Shown here piece after piece: positions 34,003 to 40,408 of a stretch of DNA of 40,408 nt. Location: NCBI GenBank assembly GCA_016867975.1, contig VGIC01000017.1, forward strand, positions 1 through 40,408, given 5' to 3'. This DNA comes from Betaproteobacteria bacterium (GTDB lineage: Bacteria > Pseudomonadota > Gammaproteobacteria > Burkholderiales > Methylophilaceae). How positions within the stretch are numbered: position 1 is the first letter of the stretch; every line of letters starts with the position of its first letter. The position numbers were made by a program, and so were the translations under genes. A model generated the notes under the pieces. That model ran no database searches. It was not told where the DNA came from and was given only the letters and a program-made list of their open reading frames with translations.

Positions 34003-35262
34003 ATGCACCTATCCGACCTCAAACACCTTTCCGTCACTGAGCTTGTAGCAATGGCGAATACCAATGAAATCGACAACGCAAGCCGCATGCGCAAACAAGA
34101 GCTTATTTTTGCCATTTTGAAAAATAAAGCAAAGAAAGGTGAAAGCATCTACGGTGACGGCACACTTGAAGTGCTACAAGACGGCTTTGGATTTCTGCGA
34201 TCCCCTGACACATCTTACTTGGCAGGAACGGATGATATTTATGTATCACCTTCGCAAATACGCCGTTTCAACCTACACACAGGCGACAGCGTTCAAGGGG
34301 AAATCCGCATTCCAAAGGATGGCGAGCGCTATTTTGCACTTGTCAAAGTCGATGTGGTCAACGGAGAAGCGCCTGAAAACATCAAGCACAAAATTCTGTT
34401 TGAGAACCTGACCCCGTTATTTCCAACACGACCGTTAACTTTAGAGCGCGACATCAAGGGCGTCGAAAACATCACCAGTCGTGTGATTGACATGATTGCA
34501 CCTATCGGGAGAGGGCAACGTGGGTTGCTAGTCGCCAGCCCTAAAAGTGGCAAAACGGTCATGATGCAGAATATCGCCCATGCGATTACAGCCAACCACC
34601 CCGATGTCGTCTTGATTGTACTACTGATAGACGAACGTCCAGAAGAAGTGACGGAGATGACGCGCTCGGTGAAAGGTGAAGTTGTCGCCTCAACCTTTGA
34701 TGAACCAGCTACGCGTCACGTTCAAGTTGCAGAAATGGTGTTAGAAAAGGCAAAACGCCTTGTTGAGCATAAGAAAGACGTCGTCATTCTGCTGGACTCT
34801 ATCACCCGCTTGGCACGTGCATACAATACGGTCATCCCCTCATCAGGCAAGGTATTAACCGGTGGTGTCGATGCAAACGCATTGCAACGTCCGAAAAGAT
34901 TCTTTGGTGCAGCTCGAAATGTTGAAGAAGGTGGATCACTCACCATCATCGCTACCGCTCTGGTGGACACTGGATCCCGCATGGATGATGTGATTTACGA
35001 AGAATTTAAAGGCACAGGCAACATGGAAATTCATCTTGATCGCCGCATGGCTGAAAAACGCCTCTACCCAGCGATCAACGTCAACAAATCAGGCACCCGC
35101 CGTGAAGAGTTGCTCATCGACAAAGAGGTGCTACAAAAAATCTGGGTATTGCGTAAGTTACTCTACCCAATGGACGATCTCGAGGCGATGGAATTCTTGT
35201 TGGATAAGATCAAATCGACCAAAAACAATGCAGACTTCTTCGACAGCATGCGTCGAGGATAA
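34003..35262 (+). CDS. rho: Transcription termination factor Rho
   Basis: Rho is the hexameric RNA helicase that ends transcription. The 419-aa protein has the N-terminal RNA-binding region ([40 protein letters not shown], then [16 protein letters not shown]). Walker A is [17 protein letters not shown], followed by [13 protein letters not shown], the Walker B-like [16 protein letters not shown], the Q-loop [20 protein letters not shown], and the R-loop region [11 protein letters not shown]. Length and motifs are complete, with no insertion domain. It is the last core gene before the mobile region. Confidence 0.98.
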   Translation: MHLSDLKHLSVTELVAMANTNEIDNASRMRKQELIFAILKNKAKKGESIYGDGTLEVLQDGFGFLRSPDTSYLAGTDDIYVSPSQIRRFNLHTGDSVQGEIRIPKDGERYFALVKVDVVNGEAPENIKHKILFENLTPLFPTRPLTLERDIKGVENITSRVIDMIAPIGRGQRGLLVASPKSGKTVMMQNIAHAITANHPDVVLIVLLIDERPEEVTEMTRSVKGEVVASTFDEPATRHVQVAEMVLEKAKRLVEHKKDVVILLDSITRLARAYNTVIPSSGKVLTGGVDANALQRPKRFFGAARNVEEGGSLTIIATALVDTGSRMDDVIYEEFKGTGNMEIHLDRRMAEKRLYPAINVNKSGTRREELLIDKEVLQKIWVLRKLLYPMDDLEAMEFLLDKIKSTKNNADFFDSMRRG

Positions 35263-35355
35263 CATCAACCACACCCCCAGCCCGCGATTGATTTTTCAAA
35301 TTTACAGCAAAAGCCCGGACAACTCTAGGTTCCAGTAGGATTGTGGTTATCAAAA

Positions 35356-35386
35356 GGCACTATAAATTCAGAGTTTGAGTGCAGGC
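35356..35386. repeat. Repeat fragment, copy C, ending an integrase gene
   Basis: CTATAAATTCAGAGTTTGAG at 35360-35379 then TGCAG matches the left block of copy A (12757-12782) at 24 of 26 positions. It falls at the point where the integrase reading frame ends (stop at 35368-35370). The stretch 35263-35355 after rho shows nothing I can name; no clear rho terminator was seen. Confidence 0.65.
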
Positions 35387-35817
35387 ATGCTTTTGTGCCC
35401 AATCTTTTCATCGCGCCAAGCAGCGTACTGATGAATTAGTTGGTAGGTGATGTTGGTAATGTTGTGATTACCAAAAAACGGGATAAGGTAATTGTTGGTA
35501 ACACGTATATAGTCTTCGTATACCTTTTTACCTTGCTTCGCATCTAACTGCGTTTGCATTTTGCTATTTGCCAAACGTGCTACAGCATCAAATCTTTTGC
35601 TAATAACAGGCATGTTATCTTTATGCCTTACTTTAGCTGTCACGTACGCTTCTTCAGCCAGTTCTTTCGCTTCTTTTAAATCTGCTGCTTTTGTAGTTTG
35701 CCGTATCCACCTGTCGCCAATCTTAAAGCGCATTTGCCAAGCACTACTATTGTTACGCTGTGTAAGCGTAATCTTGCCATCTAAAATTTGTACAGAATTT
35801 GGTGATAACTGCGCCAT
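35368..35817 (-). pseudogene. Site-specific integrase, N-terminal half only (tyrosine recombinase, truncated)
   Basis: This 149-aa remnant starts MAQLSPNSVQILDGKITL and keeps the arm-binding region (WQMRFKIGDRWIRQTTKA) and much of the core-binding domain (VYEDYIRVTNNYLIPFFGNH). It ends abruptly with KIGHKSMPALKL, the last residues encoded by repeat copy C. Catalytic residues (R, K, HxxR, Y) are all missing, so it cannot recombine DNA. It is a different subfamily from the P4-type integrase at 39433-40282, so two integration events took place here. The recombinase call rests on domain layout in the N-terminal half and is moderately confident. Confidence 0.75.
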
Positions 35818-35910
35818 ATAGCAAAAAACACTGAATAAACAATATGATGTCTACTATGCGCTTTTATGGGAAAAAGGACAATAAGAAATGTGTAACAAGT
35901 GTGCAACGAA

Positions 35911-35943
35911 TAAAAAAGCGGCTTACATCGCTGTAAGCCGCTT
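35911..35943 (-). terminator. Strong rho-independent terminator, minus strand
   Basis: A perfect 12-bp stem (AAGCGGCTTACA 35916-35927 and 35932-35943) with loop TCGC is followed on the minus strand by TTTTTTATTC. It lies downstream of the nuclease gene at 36137-36910 and upstream of the integrase remnant, so it probably ends the element's operon. Confidence 0.85.
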
Positions 35944-36136
35944 GTATTGGTGGGAAAGTGTCCCCCTAACAGTTGCCTGTAAGTCAATATAGGAAACAAT
36001 TTGAAGGTTTGATTTTTTTAAGTTACCCCGTAAAGTTACCCCAACTTGTGGTTTCTTGTAATTTCAAATTTAAGTTTTAGGGCTTAATGAACAGCTAGAA
36101 AAAACTCCAATCACTTTTAAAACAGAGTTTACAAAG
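35944..36136. other. Non-coding gap with direct repeat AAGTTACCCC
   Basis: AAGTTACCCC occurs at 36020-36029 and 36033-36042, 13 bp apart. No gene is supported. These could be integrase arm sites or part of a former attachment site, but no matching copy at the right end could be identified because that end is cut by an insertion sequence. Confidence 0.35.
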
Positions 36137-36910
36137 TTAATCGGGTTTTAGTAATTTTACTGATTTGCTTGCCGCCCGTGCTTTAGATGCAACTCGCCCC
36201 ACTTTCTTACTCGCATCACTCGCTTTATCACCTTCAAGTACCTCTCTCTTGATTACCTCATTAATTAAGACGTCCTTAATTTCTTCATTAGTAATTTTGA
36301 CGTCAGGCGATACTTTCCTTAATTCCTTGCGAATCACATCTAGAACTGGAGCTGCTTGTAACATAGCGCCCATAAAGAATCTTGATAATGCCTGCTTCTG
36401 AGTATGATACTCACCCAATGCAGAACGCTGCCATCCCTCTTTACAAAGCAAATATAAAGACTCTACATCTTTATCAAGTCGTGGGTTAATTGAGGTTACA
36501 TCAAAGTTCAGAACTAATTCTTTTTCAATTGGTTTGGAAAAGGTTAATTTATAAACCTGCCAAGTAATGCCGTTAGTTAGCATAATCCAATCTACGCCTT
36601 GGTTTGCTCCATAATCAATTGCTTGTTTAACATGCTGGTCTTTTAATTCAATCCCAACAGCCTTAACTTCTATAAGAGTAGAAAGTTTGCCATCTAACTT
36701 AATTGCCAAATCGCAATAAGTACCTCGTATAGCGTATTCGGAAGTGATTTCAGAATATTTATCATATCCAAATACATCTGAAAGCATGTCCTTAATGATT
36801 GTTACAGTATCTGCTTCACCGACATCTCTCAATTTGGCATTTGCCAAAACTGGTTGGTATTTTTTTAATCCAACCTTAATCCTGTCATCAATCTTTTTAG
36901 GTATAGCCAT
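36137..36910 (-). CDS. Solitary type I restriction HsdR N-terminal-like nuclease domain protein
   Basis: This 257-aa protein has an HsdR_N-type (PF13588-like) PD-(D/E)xK domain in its first 150 residues. The predicted catalytic residues are Asp67 in TYCDLAIKL and Glu81/Lys83 in LIEVKAVG, preceded by SEITSEYAIRG. Such domains are the nuclease part of HsdR, but no helicase motor, HsdM or HsdS gene is present. The C-terminus is basic and Lys/Ala/Ser-rich (VGRVASKARAASKSVKLL), suggesting nucleic-acid binding. Proteins like this often ride on mobile elements; the target is unknown. The family call is fairly confident; a role in defence or in element upkeep is inference. Confidence 0.75.
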   Translation of the reverse strand: MAIPKKIDDRIKVGLKKYQPVLANAKLRDVGEADTVTIIKDMLSDVFGYDKYSEITSEYAIRGTYCDLAIKLDGKLSTLIEVKAVGIELKDQHVKQAIDYGANQGVDWIMLTNGITWQVYKLTFSKPIEKELVLNFDVTSINPRLDKDVESLYLLCKEGWQRSALGEYHTQKQALSRFFMGAMLQAAPVLDVIRKELRKVSPDVKITNEEIKDVLINEVIKREVLEGDKASDASKKVGRVASKARAASKSVKLLKPD

Positions 36911-36984
36911 TAAACTCTCTCTTTCATTTTATGAGAAATTATAACCAATCTCGTCAAAATCATACTCTACAGGATGCCAATGCT

Positions 36985-37029
36985 CAACCGACGTTTACAC
37001 AAAATTCAGGACACCCTCGATGTCGGTTG
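36985..37029 (-). repeat. Inverted repeat downstream of the unknown gene pair
   Basis: CAACCGAC (36985-36992) and GTCGGTTG (37022-37029) form an 8-bp stem with a 29-nt loop, just past the stop of the gene at 37035. The loop includes GTTTACACAAAATTCAGGAC, a sequence like that seen near ends of IS256-type elements, so it may be an insertion-sequence scar. Confidence 0.45.
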
Positions 37030-37034
37030 ATTTT

Positions 37035-37478
37035 CTAGATTAATGGTTCTTTATTTTTCACTAATGTCATAAATAATTTCCTGCTTATAGGATGATATTC
37101 CTCGTCTGGCTCACCCATTATGTAAGGTCTATATCCAGTTTTATCCCATGCAGCTATATGTGGCACATCCCCGCCTGCGGCTATTGAAACTAAAACAGCA
37201 TCACTATCTAATCCACTATAAAACATAGCTCCAACATTGATGTTACTTAATAACTCATTCAAATTCATGGCTTTTATTTTTTCTATCGCATGATCCTCTG
37301 CAGTATCTTCATATTCTGCAAGACTTCTGCCGTTTAGAATATCCAGCCACTTTTGCTTTGCCGTTGCAAAATTTTCTTCCACTTTTGCTTGAGATAAATT
37401 TGATCCTACTATTTCTGGATTTTTCATGATTTCACCAATACATAACATTAAGATACTAAGCCTATCAAATAAACTCAT
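37035..37478 (-). CDS. Hypothetical protein (147 aa), coupled to the upstream gene
   Basis: I do not recognise this protein. It is acidic and soluble, with no signal peptide. Its start (ATG at 37478, reading MSLFDRLSILMLCIGEIMKN) overlaps the end of the 99-aa gene upstream by 14 bp, so translation is probably coupled. A distinctive central stretch is INVGAMFYSGLDSDAVLVSI followed by GGDVPHIAAWDKTG and YRPYIMGEPDEEYHPISRKL. An in-frame ATG near residue 19 (MKNPEIVGSN) is another possible start. It lies between the mobilization gene and the nuclease, both on the same strand. Confidence 0.6.
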   Translation of the reverse strand: MSLFDRLSILMLCIGEIMKNPEIVGSNLSQAKVEENFATAKQKWLDILNGRSLAEYEDTAEDHAIEKIKAMNLNELLSNINVGAMFYSGLDSDAVLVSIAAGGDVPHIAAWDKTGYRPYIMGEPDEEYHPISRKLFMTLVKNKEPLI

Positions 37479-37764
37479 CAATGCTTACGGAAGGTAATTC
37501 TTTAGTGGGCACATTAGCTTGTGTATTTTGCTTTTCTGTAATCAGCTTGGCTACCTGACTTAAAACATAAGCCATTTTTGTGCCTTCGCTCGTTTCAATG
37601 CTACCAGACTTCATGCCACGATACACACTGGCCATTTCAAGCCGAACATCGTTAATGCTAGCCAAATCAATCTTTTTGGTAGGGGTAGGCAATATATTCC
37701 CACTAGCATTATCAATTGTTCTACTTACATCTGTGCCGGTGAAATTGTCTATTATGTTTGTCAT
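37465..37764 (-). CDS. Hypothetical small protein (99 aa)
   Basis: This small soluble protein is of unknown function. It has a central helical section (LASINDVRLEMASVYRGMKS) and a middle MAYVLSQVAKLITEKQNT, and it ends VSIDEFI, overlapping the next gene. It may be a regulator or accessory protein of the element. Its promoter probably lies in 37765-37852, where CCCTATA motifs occur. No family is recognised. It is kept because it has a coding-like composition and a tight overlap with its neighbour. Confidence 0.6.
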   Translation of the reverse strand: MTNIIDNFTGTDVSRTIDNASGNILPTPTKKIDLASINDVRLEMASVYRGMKSGSIETSEGTKMAYVLSQVAKLITEKQNTQANVPTKELPSVSIDEFI

Positions 37765-37796
37765 ATTCAGTCTTTTTGAACGGTGTTGAAGATGAA

Positions 37797-37850
37797 ACCC
37801 TATACACAGGATAGGGAATGTCTTGTTTTATGGTTAATACCCTATATAGG
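37797..37850. repeat. CCCTATA-type repeats beside the relaxase gene
   Basis: ACCCTATACACAGGATAGGG (37797-37816) is an imperfect palindrome, and CCTATATAGG (37841-37850) is a perfect 10-bp palindrome. Another related TAGGGTATAT lies at 38644-38653 upstream of the relaxase. These could be operator sites or part of an oriT; neither is proven. Confidence 0.4.
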
Positions 37851-37852
37851 AT

Positions 37853-38614
37853 TTATGTTATGAATCTGCCTTTTCCTTTTGAGCGCTTATGGTCAACAAA
37901 TGATTTAACAGATATATTTTTTGCAGCAGGTGTTATTGATAGCATTTGGGCAAACGGCAAGGGGTCTTTAACGATTAAATCCCTGATGCAATGGTAGATG
38001 CTTGACTTCATTACGGGGTCGGTCTTTAGCTGGCTTAATACCCTACTTGCTAGGCTTTGTTTATCCATTGCAGACAATCGCTTGCTTTCGCTTCTACTCA
38101 AACCATAACGACTTGCAACCTCTAAATGAAAGTGATTGATTAAGCGTAATAGATTGCCTTTACCGCCCATCATGTCGCTACCTTGCATCTTGCCATCAAT
38201 CAAAGGTAATATGACTGCATGGGCATGGGGTGCACTTTCGTCTAGGTGAACATCAAAAGATAGCAACTCGCCATCAAAGGTTTTCTTTACCCATTCGTAA
38301 CAATCTATAAAAAATGGCTTGGTGTCCTGAGAGTGTCGGTCAATAGGCAAGCTAAAGACAATCTCAACTCCCAGCACTTGGTTGATACGTGGCTTATCAA
38401 TACCAGCCTTAACCATTTGCACTTTAGCGTGTGTGGCTACCTGTTCGGGCGTGTCGCTGCCTGTTAAAGAATAGTTAAGGTGTGACTTACTTGCATCAAT
38501 GTTTTCACCCGCACCCCGTTCAGCTTGTAAAGTGCGTTTGTTATGCTTTAATGCATCCAAAATAACACTTTTGCCCTTCATTGCTGCCAGTCTAAATATA
38601 TGGCAAGCTGCCAT
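37853..38614 (-). CDS. MobV/Pre-type relaxase (plasmid mobilization/recombination enzyme)
   Basis: This 253-aa protein matches the Mob_Pre (MobV) relaxase family. Motif I is HNKRTLQAERGAGENID followed by ASKSHLNYSL, and the metal-binding HUH-type motif is DVHLDESAPHAHAVILPL. Relaxases nick the transfer origin and stay attached to the transferred strand. The protein is shorter than many MobV members (350-500 aa), so the C-terminal region is missing or minimal. The start at ATG 38614 is chosen; a TTG at 38620 is also in frame. An oriT is usually close upstream, and repeats with CCCTATA flank the gene. Its presence makes the region mobilizable by a helper conjugation system. Confidence 0.82.
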   Translation of the reverse strand: MAACHIFRLAAMKGKSVILDALKHNKRTLQAERGAGENIDASKSHLNYSLTGSDTPEQVATHAKVQMVKAGIDKPRINQVLGVEIVFSLPIDRHSQDTKPFFIDCYEWVKKTFDGELLSFDVHLDESAPHAHAVILPLIDGKMQGSDMMGGKGNLLRLINHFHLEVASRYGLSRSESKRLSAMDKQSLASRVLSQLKTDPVMKSSIYHCIRDLIVKDPLPFAQMLSITPAAKNISVKSFVDHKRSKGKGRFIT

Positions 38615-38670
38615 GAGCAACCATCAATTGATTATATTTAACTGTAGGGTATATTTGCCAAGACAAATGG

Positions 38671-38919
38671 TCATAGCTGCACTGCTTTTTCTGCCAATGC
38701 TTTTCTAACCAATCCAACATTCCACGCGGTACAGCGTTCTGATAATTTCGCAGGTTTTGGTACGGTGGAATTTTTAACGCCGCGCCAAATTGTTGCAGCA
38801 CTCACACCGTATAAACTCATGATAACGGGCAAGCGGATATAGGCGGAATTGGGCAGTTGGTCGAAGTTAACTAAAGCTTCGGGAATGGCTTGAGTGGGCT
38901 CTGATTTTGATTGTTGCAT
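38671..38919 (-). CDS. AlpA-like helix-turn-helix regulator
   Basis: This 82-aa protein has the layout of AlpA/phage excisionase-type regulators: YIRLPVIMSLYGVSAATIWR is the first helix-turn-helix-like unit and is followed by GVKNSTVPKPAKLSERCTAW, like the AlpA 'R...FP.P....R...W' motif. The last part, NVGLVRKALAEKA, resembles the usual ending. The ATG at 38919 has an AGGAAAAG ribosome site. Such proteins control integrase expression and excision of P4-like elements, consistent with the P4-type integrase 500 bp upstream. Confidence 0.85.
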   Translation of the reverse strand: MQQSKSEPTQAIPEALVNFDQLPNSAYIRLPVIMSLYGVSAATIWRGVKNSTVPKPAKLSERCTAWNVGLVRKALAEKAVQL

Positions 38920-39010
38920 GATGTCTTTTCCTGTTGTTGTAAATAACAGGATGTATCTTTTCACTTTTGGTATGTTATGCGATGGGGGAATTTTTACAAC
39001 AAATTACCCC

Positions 39011-39418
39011 CTAATCTCGGAGTTTAGGTAATTGATACTTATCAATAAAATTATACATTTCATTTCGAGCAGCGTCTTTGTCATAGCTGGGGTATAGATA
39101 TATTGCTAGTAGTTGCATTGTAAAAACTTTTTTCGGGTCTCGGCCAATTTTATCTGTGTGATAAGCATCATAGTAAATGCTACCTTTTTTGCGAAATTGT
39201 TTAAACATTGAGAGCGTACGTCTATATTTTTCAATTCGTTTTAATATATTCTTCTGTTGTGGGCTTGGAGCATGTTTTTTCCCAATCAAAATATCAGCAA
39301 TCTGATTGCCGAACTTTGCAGGCACACCACCCTCACGAACAAGCTCCTCAATCTTACTAATATCCCCATCAATTAAATATTTTTCAACTAGACCAACCCA
39401 TCGAATATCAATACACAT
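39011..39418 (-). CDS. Hypothetical protein (135 aa) of the mobile element
   Basis: I do not recognise a named family. It is a basic, probably soluble, helix-rich protein: GLVEKYLIDGDISKIEELVR near the start and then ILIGKKHAPSPQQKNILKRI and FRKKGSIYYDAYHTDKIGRD. It lies between the integrase and the AlpA-like gene, where P4-like elements often carry small accessory genes. It has no signal peptide and no visible catalytic motif. Confidence 0.6.
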   Translation of the reverse strand: MCIDIRWVGLVEKYLIDGDISKIEELVREGGVPAKFGNQIADILIGKKHAPSPQQKNILKRIEKYRRTLSMFKQFRKKGSIYYDAYHTDKIGRDPKKVFTMQLLAIYLYPSYDKDAARNEMYNFIDKYQLPKLRD

Positions 39419-39432
39419 AATAATTCATCACT

Positions 39433-40282
39433 TTATGCAGTTTTAATTGGGATTATTTTTGCACCCGCTTTCAGTTCGTCTAAGTAGTCAGCCCATGATT
39501 GCATCATAGTTGTACGTTGCTCAATAAACTTGGTGCGATTGTAAGCCGCCCCTAATGTATCTGGTACTTTATGAGCTAGTTGGTGTTCAATGATGGCTGG
39601 GTCAATGTTTAACCGTTCATGCAGAATGGTTCTAGCCATTGCCCTAAATCCATGTCCTGTAATCTGTGTTTTGGTATCGTAACCCATACGCTTTAATGCG
39701 GCATTTACTGCGCTCTCGCTCATTGGTTTTAATGGGGAATGACCGCCCTGAAATACATATTCACCATGCCCTGATACGGGGTGAATTTCATGAAGTATTG
39801 CTAAGGCTTGAGTGGAGAGGGGGACAATGTGGTCTGTTTTTGTTTTACTTACTAGGTATTGCCAAGTTCCTTCATTTAAATCTATATCAGTCCATTTAGC
39901 CATTCTTAATTCACTAGGACGGACAAAGACGAGAGGGGCTAACTTAATTGCACATTGAACTGTAAGTGTTCCATTAAAGGCATCTAATGCGCGCAATAGC
40001 TCGGCAACCTCTTTAGGTTCTGTGAAAGCTGCCATGTGTTTTACTGTTGTGGCTGGCAATGCGCCTTTCAGGTCTGCCGTTATATCACGAATAGCACGCC
40101 CAGTTTGAACTGCATATCTAAAAACTTGCCCAGCAGTTTGTAATGTTCTGTGTGCGGTTTCTACTTTGTTTTGTTTTTCAATGCGCCTCAAAGTTTCAAG
40201 CATTTGGGGTGCGGTTATTGAAGATATTGGCTTTTTACCAATCCAAGGAAATAGGTAAAGCTCAAAACGCCTAATAACTTTT
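39433..40282 (-). pseudogene. P4-type tyrosine integrase, N-terminus lost to an insertion sequence
   Basis: The catalytic domain is complete. It has the first Arg in FVRPSELRMAKWTDIDL, a Lys in SKTKTDHIVPLS, the GHGFRAMARTIL box (HxxR), the second His in IEHQLAHKVPDTLG, and the nucleophile Tyr in GAAYNRTKFIEQR. The core-binding domain begins at VIRRFELYLFPWIGKKPISS (about 40279 downward). Reading upstream of that hits the terminus of an insertion sequence at 40283 and then an in-frame stop at 40297-40299. The N-terminal DUF4102-like region of about 80-100 residues is therefore missing. An ATG at 40203 could still start a shorter 256-aa product. It was likely the integrase of the adjacent mobilizable element. 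Confidence 0.85.
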
Positions 40283-40408
40283 GGGGCTGTAGTAGATTAG
40301 CCGAATTTTGTTAGTAAAAACTGATTATAAATCAGACCATTTTTTAAGTGTTGCAAGTTGTTGCTTTGGTGTTCCATAGTTAAACCTAAACTCGCATTCT
40401 TTCAAGAA
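40283..40408. mobile_element. Right end of an IS1595/IS1016-like insertion sequence (cut by window edge)
   Basis: The sequence from 40283 begins GGGGCTGTAGTAGATTAGCC, a terminus of the kind seen in the IS1595/IS1016 group. It is followed after about 40 bp by the end of a transposase gene on the minus strand. It interrupts the integrase frame. The other end lies outside the window, so size and target duplication cannot be checked here. Confidence 0.6.
40325..40408 (-). CDS. Transposase C-terminal fragment, IS1595/IS1016-like (truncated by window edge)
   Basis: The last 27 codons before a TAA at 40327-40325 read FLKECEFRFNYGTPKQQLAT then LKKWSDL. This LKECE(F/W)RFN ending is like the C-terminus of IS1016-type (IS1595 family, DDE/ISXO2-like) transposases. 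The rest lies beyond the window. The short length limits confidence. Confidence 0.6.
   Translation of the reverse strand, partial: FLKECEFRFNYGTPKQQLATLKKWSDL

Noticed and set aside
35944-36136. A tRNA gene or tRNA 3' end as attachment site near the left edge of the mobile region
   Set aside because: No cloverleaf or CCA-ending acceptor stem could be formed; the hairpin at 35916-35943 is a plain terminator.
36985-37029. A complete IS256-type insertion sequence
   Set aside because: Only about 20 bp resemble the end region; there is no transposase or second end, so it is at most a scar.
38592-38801. A 69-codon open frame overlapping the AlpA-like gene
   Set aside because: It lies in another frame of the AlpA-like gene and relaxase start region and has no recognisable features.
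35368-40282. The idea that the left integrase N-terminal half and the right integrase catalytic half are one split gene
   Set aside because: The two have different domain styles: the right one is P4-type with its own core-binding domain, and the left one also has its own core-binding domain, so they cannot be parts of one protein.

Overview
This window looks like a chromosomal segment of a betaproteobacterium, most plausibly a methylotroph of the Methylophilaceae (Methylotenera/Methylophilus type). The basis is the glnA-ntrB-ntrC block, a CIRCE-controlled rpoH, the ubiE-ubiJ-ubiB order, an NAD-linked molybdenum formate dehydrogenase operon (fdsGBA-fdhD-fdsD) beside mobA and moeA, and a MoxY/LapD-type sensor kinase at the left edge. 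This placement is inferred from protein resemblance only. No rRNA, tRNA or CRISPR array was found.

Layout. 1-1048: 3'-truncated sensor kinase (-). 1445-7774: rpoH with a CIRCE operator, then a DUF971 gene and the ubiquinone genes ubiE, ubiJ, ubiB, a secreted DUF2147 protein and a sodium:solute symporter (all +). 7809-12695: nitrogen regulation block (-): glnA, a DUF4124 gene, ntrB, ntrC. The glnA promoter region has a readable sigma-54 -24/-12 element and two NtrC boxes spaced as in enteric glnA. 13228-15251: rhodanese, aroE, mtgA (+). 15252-15981: repeat-rich gap with a decayed copy of the nfeD 5' end and a MITE-like repeat. 15982-18432: RluF-like pseudouridine synthase, DUF937 protein, uppP (+). 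18721-20076: qmcA and nfeD (-), membrane partners. 20598-22627: type B L31 and a membrane glycosyltransferase (+). 22659-28893: formate dehydrogenase operon (-). 28916-30937: mobA and moeA (+), the molybdenum cofactor genes that serve it. 31088-35262: tonB, a frameshifted sensor kinase, trxA, rho (+).

35340-40408 is accessory DNA, A+T-richer by eye, with every gene on the minus strand. It carries an integrase remnant cut off by a repeat, a solitary HsdR-N-type nuclease, two overlapping unknown genes, a MobV relaxase, an AlpA-like regulator, another unknown gene, and a P4-type integrase whose N-terminus is replaced by the end of an IS1595/IS1016-like insertion sequence. It reads as a decayed integrative mobilizable element next to rho.

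The observations most worth checking are: (i) the sensor kinase at 31825-33302, split exactly at an in-frame A-AAA-AAC heptamer, which could be programmed -1 frameshifting, a mutation or a sequence error; (ii) a three-copy MITE-like repeat, one copy ending an integrase gene and one abutting a relic nfeD copy; (iii) the mobilizable element and its unknown cargo genes.
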